Made by a program: the position numbers and the translations under genes | The notes under the pieces: model-generated | What the model saw: the letters and a program-made list of their open reading frames with translations, nothing else | Told to the model about the DNA's origin: nothing | Database searches by the model: none | DNA from: VFZP01 sp043755595 | GTDB lineage: Bacteria > Acidobacteriota > Terriglobia > Bryobacterales > Bryobacteraceae | DNA length: 64,000 nt | Direction: 5' to 3' | NCBI GenBank assembly: GCA_043755595.1 | Contig: JAYUSQ010000308.1 | Coordinates: 1 to 64,000, forward strand | Shown here: positions 1-6,164 of the stretch, in pieces | Position numbering within the stretch: position 1 is the stretch's first letter | How the letters are laid out: every line of letters begins with the position of its first letter

Positions 1-152
1 GACGGCAAGTCCAGCGTCACGAAATTGAAGCCCTGTATGCCCTCTTGGAGCAGGGTTGTTTTGCCGGTTTGACGGGGTCCAGTGAGGACAACGACTGGGT
101 ATTGGGCCGCTACGCCCATTACTCGGCGTGCATAATCCCTTCTGATCCACAT
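1..152 (-). CDS. AAA ATPase (DUF4143-type), N-terminal fragment
   Basis: The reverse strand opens with an ATG at 150-152 and reads MWIRRDYARRVMGV, then a hydrophobic strand and the Walker A motif GPRQTGKTTL at about residues 27-36, followed by FVTLDLP. This is the standard opening of the ATP_AAA_14/DUF4143 family of P-loop ATPases, whose usual length is about 380-420 residues. Only the first 50 codons lie in the window; the rest runs off the left edge. The cellular role of this family is poorly known; many members sit in accessory regions. The short length explains why it is easily missed. Gene identity is clear from the motif, function is not. Confidence 0.75.
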   Translation of the reverse strand, partial: MWIRRDYARRVMGVAAQYPVVVLTGPRQTGKTTLLQEGIQGFNFVTLDLP

Positions 153-167
153 ACTTGGAGGACAGCA

Positions 168-233
168 GATTGGATCGAAGGATGTCTGGGATTTGATCGA
201 AGGATGTCTGGGATTGGATCGAAGGATGTCTGG
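168..233. repeat. Three tandem copies of a 22-bp unit
   Basis: Three head-to-tail 22-bp copies lie at 168-189, 190-211 and 212-233. The first and third are identical and the second differs by one base (G to T at 194). The core of each copy is GATCGAAGGATGTCTGG. The array sits just upstream of the partial AAA ATPase gene (start at 152) and just downstream of the iscX stop codon at 242, so it could be a recent slippage product or a regulatory array for the ATPase gene. No function can be read from the sequence. Confidence 0.9.
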
Positions 234-241
234 GCCGGGCG

Positions 242-457
242 TTATTGGTTATCTTTCCACTCTTCGTACCACGCCATCTGGATCGCTTCAAGTTTGGCTT
301 CGTTCGATTTGGCCGGGTCGTCGTCGAAGTCTTCGAGTTCCACGATCCATTTGTGCAGGTCGGTGAATCGCACCTTGAGCGGATCGATATCCGGGAACTT
401 TTCATACAACGCGATGCCGAGATCTTCGAAATGGGTCCAAGAGAGCGCTTGCGGCAT
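242..457 (-). CDS. iscX: Fe-S assembly protein IscX
   Basis: This 71-residue acidic protein matches the small IscX (YfhJ) family: it has the early LSWTHFEDLGIALYEKFPD segment, then KVRFTDLHKWI and the acidic patch LEDFDDDP that in the E. coli protein binds IscS and iron. IscX is thought to modulate cysteine desulfurase activity and to compete with frataxin on IscS. It is the last gene of the isc operon and starts only 2 nt after the hscA stop, so it is probably translationally coupled. Length agrees with the family (about 66 residues in E. coli). Confidence 0.93.
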   Translation of the reverse strand: MPQALSWTHFEDLGIALYEKFPDIDPLKVRFTDLHKWIVELEDFDDDPAKSNEAKLEAIQMAWYEEWKDNQ

Positions 458-459
458 GA

Positions 460-2319
460 TTAAATTTTCGTTCCCTTCAGCGCCGTATTCACGGCAGTGT
501 TCATCATGTTTTCGGCTAGCGATTGGGTGGACTGATTCAACTGCTCGATCTTTTCCAGAATCAAGTGATGGACTTCGCCGTGGTAGACCATCAGGAGTTC
601 GTTCTGGGCGCGAGTGATTTCGCCGCGCGCCGTTTCATCAAGTTGGTAGTAAGCGTCGTTCTGCTTGGCCTTGTCGAACGCGGCGAGAATATGGTCGGCT
701 TCGACGCGCGCTTCGCGCACCTGCCGCTCTTTGAAGTCCTCTTCGGCTTTGTCGATCGACTCGACGATCATCCGCTCCACTTGCTCGTCGCTTAGCCCGT
801 ACGAAGGCTTCACCTCGAAGGACTGCTCCTTGCCGGTACGCAACTCATGCGCCGACACATTCAGAATGCCGTTGGCGTCGATCAGAAAGCGAACCTCGAT
901 CTTGGGGTAACCAGCGGGCATGGGATCGATGCCTTTGAGATCGAAGCGCGCGAGGGATCGGCTATCGCGCACCATTTCGCGCTCGCCCTGCACTACGTGG
1001 ATCAAGACGTTCGATTGGCCGTCCACGGCGGTCGTAAAAGTTTCCGAGGCCGAGGCCGGGATCGTCGAATTGCGATGGATGATCTTCGACACGAGCCCGC
1101 CCATGGTTTCGATGCCGAGCGACAGCGGCGTGACGTCCAGCAGGAGCTTGTCCTCAACCGCGCCCGAGAGAATTCCCGCCTGCACGGCCGCGCCGAGTGC
1201 GACCACTTTGTCTGGATCAAGCTCAGTATGCGGGCGCGAGCGAAAGAGCCGCTCGACCGCGGTGCGCACCAGCGGGATGCGAGTTGAGCCGCCCACGAGC
1301 ACCACTTCATCGATCTGTTCGGGCGTTAGCCCTGCGTCCGACATGCACTGGCGACAGGGTTGTAGAGTGCGGTCGACCGCCTGCACGATCAGTTTGTCGA
1401 AGACCTCGCGCGTCAATTCGCGGTCGTAACTCTTGCCATTCCAAGCGAGCCGGATGTGAGTGACCGGTAAGGTCGAAAGTTCGTGCTTGGCGTCGATCAC
1501 CGCGCGCCGTAGCAACTGGATTGCTTCGTTGCTGGACGAGATATCCCGACCCCATTCGCTCGCGATATCTTCGAGCGCGATGTGGAGCAACAGATTGTCG
1601 ATATCGTCGCCGCCCAGGTGTGTGTCGCCGCCGGTGGCCAGCACTTCGAAGATGCCGTCGTGGAGCTTGAGAATCGAGATGTCGAACGTGCCGCCGCCGA
1701 GATCGTAGACGGCTATGATGCCTTCCTTGCGTTTGTCGAGCCCGTAGGCGAGCGCGGCGGCCGTCGGTTCATTCACCAGGCGCAGCACTTCGAGTCCGGC
1801 AATGCGGCCGGCGTCTTTCGTCGCTTGGCGCTGCGCATCGTTGAAGTAGGCGGGCACGGTGATGACGGCTTGCGACACCGGCTTGCCCAGATGCGCTTCG
1901 GCATTGCGCTTGAGCTGTTGCAGAATGAGCGCCGAAATTTCGGGAGGCGTGTAAGTCTTGGCGCTATCGCCGAGCTGAAGGTGGATGACGGATTCCGAGC
2001 CAGGCGCGATGCGGAATGGGAACAGTTTCAGTTCATCGCCCACATCCGCCGCGCCGCGCCCCATCAATCGCTTGACGGAATAAACCGTTTCACCGGGCGA
2101 AGTGAGCAGGGCCGCACGGGCGGGATTGCCCACTAATACGCCGCCGGCCGCCGGCATGGAGACGATAGAGGGGACCAATGGGTCGCCATCTTCGCCTGGA
2201 ATTATCCCGGGGATGCCGGCTTCGAGGCAAGCCACCAATGAATTGGTCGTGCCGAGATCGATGCCGACGATCAGCGGTCGTTCAGTTGTTTCGCCAAAAT
2301 CAATTTGAAACGTTCCCAT
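460..2319 (-). CDS. hscA: Fe-S cluster assembly chaperone HscA (Hsp70 family)
   Basis: The 619-residue product is an Hsp70/DnaK-type ATPase. Visible landmarks are the phosphate-1 loop GIDLGTTNSLVA near residue 20, the VPAYFNDAQRQATKDAG segment, the phosphate-2 motif YDLGGGTFDIS, the adenosine loop VVLVGGSTRIPLV, and a substrate-binding domain with VTPLSLGIETMGG. The length is that of HscA (616 in E. coli). HscA accepts IscU through its LPPVK motif, delivered by HscB, and drives cluster release with ATP. It lies between hscB and iscX in the isc operon, which distinguishes it from the general DnaK. The start ATG at 2319 lies 11 nt after the hscB stop. Confidence 0.95.
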   Translation of the reverse strand: MGTFQIDFGETTERPLIVGIDLGTTNSLVACLEAGIPGIIPGEDGDPLVPSIVSMPAAGGVLVGNPARAALLTSPGETVYSVKRLMGRGAADVGDELKLFPFRIAPGSESVIHLQLGDSAKTYTPPEISALILQQLKRNAEAHLGKPVSQAVITVPAYFNDAQRQATKDAGRIAGLEVLRLVNEPTAAALAYGLDKRKEGIIAVYDLGGGTFDISILKLHDGIFEVLATGGDTHLGGDDIDNLLLHIALEDIASEWGRDISSSNEAIQLLRRAVIDAKHELSTLPVTHIRLAWNGKSYDRELTREVFDKLIVQAVDRTLQPCRQCMSDAGLTPEQIDEVVLVGGSTRIPLVRTAVERLFRSRPHTELDPDKVVALGAAVQAGILSGAVEDKLLLDVTPLSLGIETMGGLVSKIIHRNSTIPASASETFTTAVDGQSNVLIHVVQGEREMVRDSRSLARFDLKGIDPMPAGYPKIEVRFLIDANGILNVSAHELRTGKEQSFEVKPSYGLSDEQVERMIVESIDKAEEDFKERQVREARVEADHILAAFDKAKQNDAYYQLDETARGEITRAQNELLMVYHGEVHHLILEKIEQLNQSTQSLAENMMNTAVNTALKGTKI

Positions 2320-2330
2320 GCCATCCTGTT

Positions 2331-2870
2331 TTAGGCCGCTTCTAGCGCCTGATTCACGGTCCTTACCAAATTGTGAATATATTTGCGCCGGTTGAGCAGT
2401 GCGCGGACCTGGCCCAGGGTTTCCGCCGAATGCGCGGCGTCCCAGCGAATGAATTCGGCGTTGAGTTGACGGTCTATACCAGAGAGATTCTCTGTGAAGG
2501 CCGTGCGCGCCGATTCAAGTTGAGGCCGCACTGTCGCGTCGCCGCCCTTCAATTCGTCAAGCGCCATGTTCATCTCGAAAACTTCTTCGAGCAACTCCGG
2601 CGGGACTTTTTTCGACGCCGCTTCGTCGGTAGCGAGCCCGTGTTGGCTGAGGACATACTCGGCGCGTTCCACCGGCTGTTTGAGCGTACGAAATGCATCG
2701 TTGAGGAGCGCGGTATTCTCCAGCGCCAATTGCCGTTCGGCCGCGCTTCGCGACGCATGTCGATCCGGATGCCATTGCCGGCTCAGCTCATAAAAGCGCT
2801 TTTGAAGAAAAACGGCATCGAGCGCCAGTTGGGGCTCGATGCCGAAAAAGGAGAAGAAATCCCGATTCAC
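2331..2870 (-). CDS. hscB: Co-chaperone HscB (J-protein)
   Basis: A J-domain protein of about 179 residues. The N-terminus reads NRDFFSFFGIEPQLALD as in HscB, followed by the J-domain signature HPDRH and a C-terminal helical HSCB_C domain rich in charged residues, which binds IscU. I chose the GTG at 2868-2870 because it places the conserved FFSFFG segment at the start and leaves an 8-nt gap to the iscA stop; a TTG at 2903 would give 190 residues but overlaps iscA. HscB stimulates HscA ATPase and hands it IscU. The order between iscA and hscA is the classical isc order. Confidence 0.92.
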   Translation of the reverse strand: MNRDFFSFFGIEPQLALDAVFLQKRFYELSRQWHPDRHASRSAAERQLALENTALLNDAFRTLKQPVERAEYVLSQHGLATDEAASKKVPPELLEEVFEMNMALDELKGGDATVRPQLESARTAFTENLSGIDRQLNAEFIRWDAAHSAETLGQVRALLNRRKYIHNLVRTVNQALEAA

Positions 2871-2878
2871 TTGAATGA

Positions 2879-3241
2879 CTAAGCGGAGAACGATGTCCCA
2901 CAACCGCAGGCCTTCTTGGCGTGCGGGTTTTCAAATGCAAAGCCGGACTGCATGAGCGATTCCTTGTAGTCGAGGATCATACCGTTCAGGAAGATCATGC
3001 TCTTGGGGTCGACAAAGACTTTGACGTCTTCGAACTCGAAGACGTGGTCCTTGTCGCGCGGCTTGACGTCGAACTTGAACTGGTAGCTCAAACCCGAACA
3101 GCCGCCGCCGAGCACACCCAGCCGCAACCCGCCTTCGGTGACTCCCTGCTTCGCAAAGGTCGCACGGATTTTATCGAGCGCCTTGGGGGTCACTTCGATC
3201 TGGCTTTTCGGATTGCTGACGACTTCGAGCGTGGCCGACAC
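2879..3241 (-). CDS. iscA: Iron-sulfur cluster assembly protein IscA (A-type carrier)
   Basis: A 120-residue A-type carrier protein. It carries the three conserved cysteines: one in GGGCSGLSYQF and two in the C-terminal KACGCGTSF. A-type carriers receive clusters or iron and pass Fe-S to target apoproteins. The start codon is a GTG at 3239-3241, supported by a good Shine-Dalgarno (AAGGAGA) about 6 nt upstream. The protein has an N-terminal extension of about 13 residues relative to E. coli IscA. Sequence alone does not cleanly separate IscA from ErpA, but position inside the isc operon favours IscA. Confidence 0.93.
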   Translation of the reverse strand: MSATLEVVSNPKSQIEVTPKALDKIRATFAKQGVTEGGLRLGVLGGGCSGLSYQFKFDVKPRDKDHVFEFEDVKVFVDPKSMIFLNGMILDYKESLMQSGFAFENPHAKKACGCGTSFSA

Positions 3242-3269
3242 TTGCGTTCTCCTTTATGAAATCTACCAA

Positions 3270-3698
3270 CTAGACCTTGACGGCTTCGAGGCCAGCCGGA
3301 ACGGCGCTGGCATGACCGGCCTGCTTCTGCTTATAGTCGTTGATCGCCGCTTTGATCGCGTCTTCGGCGAGCACCGAGCAGTGAATCTTCACGGGAGGCA
3401 GGCTCAGTTCATTGACGATGTCGGTGTTCTTGATGCCGAGCGCTTCGTCGACCGTTTTGCCGCGCAGCCATTCGGTCGCGAGCGAGCTGGAGGCGATCGC
3501 CGAACCGCAACCGAACGTCTTGAACTTAGCCTCTTCGATGATGCCGGTAGCGTCGTTCACGCGTACTTGCAGCTTCATCACGTCGCCGCACTCAGGCGCG
3601 CCGACGATGCCGGTGCCGACGTGGGCCGAAGCCTTGTCGAGCGAACCCACATTGCGGGGGTTGTTGTAATGATCGAGGACCTTGTCGGAGTAAGCCAT
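3270..3698 (-). CDS. iscU: Fe-S cluster scaffold IscU
   Basis: A 142-residue scaffold on which the [2Fe-2S] cluster is assembled from iron and IscS-derived sulfur. All ligand cysteines are visible: GAPECGD, TFGCGSAIASSS, and KIHCSVLAEDAI. The chaperone-binding motif LPPVK, recognised by HscA, immediately precedes the last cysteine. Length is slightly above the 128 of E. coli because of a C-terminal tail rich in alanine. The ATG is preceded by AAGGAG. It follows iscS, with a short tandem repeat in the spacer. Confidence 0.96.
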   Translation of the reverse strand: MAYSDKVLDHYNNPRNVGSLDKASAHVGTGIVGAPECGDVMKLQVRVNDATGIIEEAKFKTFGCGSAIASSSLATEWLRGKTVDEALGIKNTDIVNELSLPPVKIHCSVLAEDAIKAAINDYKQKQAGHASAVPAGLEAVKV

Positions 3699-3713
3699 GG
3701 TTTTCGTTCTCCT

Positions 3714-3750
3714 TGCCTAATGCGCGATGCCTAATGCGCGATGCCTAATG
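3714..3750. repeat. 14-bp tandem repeat in the iscS-iscU spacer
   Basis: Two full copies of TGCCTAATGCGCGA at 3714-3727 and 3728-3741 are followed by a partial third copy (TGCCTAATG) at 3742-3750. The partial copy contains the iscS stop codon and last histidine codon, so the repeat seems to have grown from the 3' end of iscS into the spacer ahead of the iscU ribosome-binding site. It is probably a slippage product; it lengthens the iscS-iscU gap to about 46 nt. Confidence 0.85.
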
Positions 3751-4971
3751 GGCGGTCCACTGGACCTTGGTCAAATCGATGCCCTCTTTCACCATCTCGT
3801 AGAGCGGCGAAAGCTCGCGCAGTTTTAGCACCACTGTAATGACCTTTTGCGCGACGTAATCCACTTCCGCTTCGGTGTTGAAGCGGCCAATGCCGAAACG
3901 AATCGACGAGTGAGCGATGTCGTCGCCCGCGCCGAGCGCCTTCAAAACATAACTGGGTTCGAGCGTGGCGGACGTGCAAGCCGAACCGCTCGATACCGCA
4001 ACGTCATTGATACCCATCAAGAGCGATTCGCCCTCGACGTAGGCAAAGCTGATGTTCAAGTTGTTCGGCAGCCGATGTTCCATGGTGCCGTTGACGTACA
4101 GCTCGTCCAGAGCGCTTTCGAGCTTGGCCTTCAACTTGTCGCGCAAGAACGCCATGCGCTTGGATTCTTCGGGCATCTCCAGCCGAGCGATTTCACACGC
4201 CTTGCCGAGGCCCACAATACCGGGGACATTGAGCGTACCCGAACGCATGCCGCGCTCATGGCCGCCGCCATCCATCTGCGCAGTAAGCTGCACGCGCGGT
4301 CCCTTGCGGCGAACGTAGAGGGCACCCACACCCTTCGGCCCGTAAATCTTGTGGCCCGAGAGCGAGAGCAGATCGATGTTGTCGGCGATCACGTCCACCG
4401 GCACCTTGCCTACAGCTTGCACGGCGTCGGTGTGGAACAGAATATTGCGCTCTTTGCACAGGCGGCCGATCTCGCGAATCGGCTGTAGCACGCCAATTTC
4501 GTTGTTGGCGTACATGATGCTGACGAGGATCGTTTTATCGGTCATCGCTTCGCGCAGCATTTCGAGGTCGATCAACCCGTCGGCCTGCAACGGCAGATAG
4601 GTGACGCGCGCGCCATGCTTTTCAAGGCGCTTGCAGGTGTCGAGAATCGCCTTGTGCTCGGTCGCGGCGGTGATGATATGGTTGCCGCGCTCGGCGTACA
4701 TTTCGAAAACGCCCTTGAGCGCGAGGTTATTCGATTCAGTAGCGCCGGAGGTGAAAATGATTTCCTTGGGCGTCGCGCCAATCAACGCGGCGATCTGTTT
4801 GCGCGCGGTTTCGACGGCTTCTTCGGCCACCCAGCCAAACGCGTGATTGCGGCTGGCGGCGTTACCGAACTGCTCTTTGAAGAACGGCATCATCACTTCG
4901 AGCACTCGCGGATCGAGCGGCGTCGTGGCGTGATTGTCCATGTAGATGGGCATTTCGGTGGTCGTGGACAT
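3745..4971 (-). CDS. iscS: Cysteine desulfurase IscS
   Basis: A 408-residue pyridoxal-phosphate enzyme that removes sulfur from L-cysteine to give alanine and a persulfide for IscU. Evidence is the N-terminal YMDNHATTPLDPRV, the lysine-bearing LSLSGHKIYGPKGVGALY, and the mobile catalytic cysteine in SSGSACTSATLEPSYVL. Size and motifs match IscS group I (404 residues in E. coli) rather than SufS. The ATG at 4971 is preceded by AGGA. The gene follows iscR by 24 nt and is the first enzymatic gene of the operon. Confidence 0.97.
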   Translation of the reverse strand: MSTTTEMPIYMDNHATTPLDPRVLEVMMPFFKEQFGNAASRNHAFGWVAEEAVETARKQIAALIGATPKEIIFTSGATESNNLALKGVFEMYAERGNHIITAATEHKAILDTCKRLEKHGARVTYLPLQADGLIDLEMLREAMTDKTILVSIMYANNEIGVLQPIREIGRLCKERNILFHTDAVQAVGKVPVDVIADNIDLLSLSGHKIYGPKGVGALYVRRKGPRVQLTAQMDGGGHERGMRSGTLNVPGIVGLGKACEIARLEMPEESKRMAFLRDKLKAKLESALDELYVNGTMEHRLPNNLNISFAYVEGESLLMGINDVAVSSGSACTSATLEPSYVLKALGAGDDIAHSSIRFGIGRFNTEAEVDYVAQKVITVVLKLRELSPLYEMVKEGIDLTKVQWTAH

Positions 4972-4995
4972 CGTTGACTTTCCTTTTCCTAATCG

Positions 4996-5484
4996 TTATC
5001 GCGGGACTGGCACTTGCGGCACGGCGTTGCCCAGGATCGGCCAGAGTGCGCGGGCGTCGGCCCGTTCATGCACATGGCTCAGATCGGTGGCCAGGTCCAA
5101 GATTGAGATGTTTGCCAACAGCGCAAGGATTCCTTCATGAACCTTGCGGAGCGGCTCTTTTACGGTGCAGGTGCTCTGCTGATCGCAGTCGGCCCCGTCG
5201 TGAAAGCAGGAGGCGAGGAACACCGGGCCATCAATGGCGCGGATTACTTCGAGGGTCGAAATTGCGTGCGCCGGCCGTGACAGACGGTAGCCGCCCGAAG
5301 CGCCTTGTTCGGATCGCAGGAAGCCTTCTTTGGTCAGCTTCTGCATTACCTTGGCGAGGAGCGGGGACGGGATGTGATATGCGTCGGCAATTTCCTTCGC
5401 GGTGGCGGTTTGTTTATGAGGATCGACAGCCAAGTGCCGTAGGGCGATGAGCCCGTAGTCGGATTTCTTGGTGAGCTTGAGCAT
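4996..5484 (-). CDS. iscR: Rrf2-family Fe-S-sensing regulator IscR
   Basis: Begins MLKLTKKSDYGLIALRHLA, the usual opening of the Rrf2 winged helix, followed by a helix-turn-helix around IADAYHIPSPLLAKVMQKL and the wing GASGGYRL. Three cysteines in the spacing C-x6-C-x5-C (near residues 87-100) match the [2Fe-2S] ligands of IscR, where E. coli has C-x5-C-x5-C. I chose the ATG at 5484; the GTG at 5505 falls close to the predicted transcription start. As the first gene it probably represses its own operon when Fe-S loaded. The tail after the cysteines is longer than minimal Rrf2 proteins. Confidence 0.9.
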   Translation of the reverse strand: MLKLTKKSDYGLIALRHLAVDPHKQTATAKEIADAYHIPSPLLAKVMQKLTKEGFLRSEQGASGGYRLSRPAHAISTLEVIRAIDGPVFLASCFHDGADCDQQSTCTVKEPLRKVHEGILALLANISILDLATDLSHVHERADARALWPILGNAVPQVPVPR

Positions 5485-5497
5485 GGCAGTTTTGATC

Positions 5498-5550
5498 CAG
5501 GACACTTTTGGTCCTGATTAAACTGTACCAAAACGGTCGGGATAGTGCAA
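5498..5550 (-). promoter_or_regulatory. isc operon promoter with two nested dyads
   Basis: On the minus strand a -35 box TTGCAC (5545-5550) and a -10 box TACAGT (5522-5527) are 17 nt apart, placing the start of transcription about 30 nt before the iscR ATG. Two inverted repeats cover the -10 and start region: CAGGAC (5498-5503) with GTCCTG (5511-5516), and TTTTGGT (5506-5512) with ACCAAAA (5527-5533). Their position is that expected for an Rrf2/IscR autoregulatory operator. The promoter elements are seen directly; binding by IscR is inferred. Confidence 0.6.
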
Positions 5551-5590
5551 GTGGGGGCTGGGCAGAAATCCAGGGCTCGTGACGAGGGTA

Positions 5591-5619
5591 TTGACTAAGT
5601 GCGTAAAATACGCTATTTT
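5591..5619 (+). promoter_or_regulatory. Strong sigma-70-like promoter with a dyad in its spacer
   Basis: A -35 TTGACT (5591-5596) and a -10 TATTTT (5614-5619) are separated by exactly 17 nt. The spacer holds a perfect inverted repeat GCGTA-AAA-TACGC at 5601-5613, well placed for a repressor. Downstream comes a GGGAG ribosome-binding site and the 45-codon ORF that starts at 5638. This is one of the best promoter matches in the window, and it drives a very small gene. Confidence 0.5.
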
Positions 5620-5637
5620 TTATACAGGGAGTACTGG

Positions 5638-5775
5638 ATGAGCTTCGTCTTTCAGGTGCGTGAGGTCAACGCGGACAGCATTGTTATTCTGGAAATGCTC
5701 GGTGCCCTGTGGTCGGCCTTGCGCCCAGCCTGGATGGGTTGGAGTTGCTCAACGATTGTGATTGTCTGTCACTAG
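5638..5775 (+). CDS. Small ORF (45 aa), possible STAS-domain remnant
   Basis: A 45-residue ORF begins at ATG 5638, with GGGAG six nt upstream and a good promoter before that. The first 22 residues (SFVFQVREVNADSIVILEML) look like the opening beta strands of a STAS/anti-sigma-factor antagonist domain, in which a REVxxxxIVxLxxxG pattern is common. The rest is tryptophan-rich and does not continue the fold, so this may be the 5' stub of a deleted or shifted STAS gene still under its old promoter. It could also be a genuine small protein. Its 3' end overlaps the 3' end of the convergent ribbon-helix-helix gene by 4 nt. Confidence 0.35.
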   Translation: MSFVFQVREVNADSIVILEMLGALWSALRPAWMGWSCSTIVIVCH

Positions 5776-6008
5776 CTGGGGATGACGATTTCTCTCACAG
5801 CTTTATTGTCAGAGTCTACGACCATCAGTCTTAGTTTCTGTCGCTTAGCGTCCTCTGCAACTCTCATCAGTCCAATTCCATATCGAACCAACTCTGTCAT
5901 CGATTTCTGACTTTGGTCGGCAAGTGCCTGCAACTCGCCAAAGGCTGATTCCGAGAGGATGAAACTTAGGCGCTTGACAGAGGGTTTCGTGTTTGTTTCA
6001 GGATTCAT
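5772..6008 (-). CDS. Ribbon-helix-helix-like small regulator
   Basis: A 78-residue protein with the pattern of an RHH/CopG-type DNA-binding domain: a beta strand KRLSFILSESAFGELQAL followed by two helices (residues about 20-52, including SMTELVRYGIGLMRVAEDA). The C-terminal 25 residues, KLRLMVVDSDNKAVREIVIP, look like a small beta element. It has a perfect AGGAGG Shine-Dalgarno 5 nt before the ATG. The gene lies 156 nt downstream of the flavoprotein gene, across AT-rich DNA, and has its own promoter with a dyad. It may be an autoregulator or antitoxin-like protein; no partner toxin is next to it. Confidence 0.65.
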   Translation of the reverse strand: MNPETNTKPSVKRLSFILSESAFGELQALADQSQKSMTELVRYGIGLMRVAEDAKRQKLRLMVVDSDNKAVREIVIPS

Positions 6009-6027
6009 GAAAGCCTCCTAGCAACAC

Positions 6028-6065
6028 TGTATCATCCAGAGTTTTTTCTTACAACAAAATTGTTG
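6028..6065 (-). promoter_or_regulatory. Promoter and putative operator of the RHH gene
   Basis: On the minus strand a -35 TTGTTG (6052-6057) and a -10 GATACA (6028-6033) are 18 nt apart, about 20 nt before the start codon of the RHH gene. The -35 is one arm of a perfect 14-bp dyad, CAACAAAATTGTTG (6052-6065). RHH proteins commonly bind such dyads over their own promoter, so autoregulation is a reasonable inference. The surrounding 6010-6164 is strongly AT-rich, unlike the rest of the window. Confidence 0.45.
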
Positions 6066-6164
6066 GTTTTATATGTAAATTTATTTAAGCCTGCATAATT
6101 TTTTCCATCTATTATACCACTGTTTCACAAGGTAAGCAATTATTTTTTTTCCACAAATTTGCTT

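Noticed and set aside
6009..6164. Possible transposon end in the AT-rich spacer
   Set aside because: No terminal inverted repeats, target duplication or transposase fragment were found; base composition alone is not enough.
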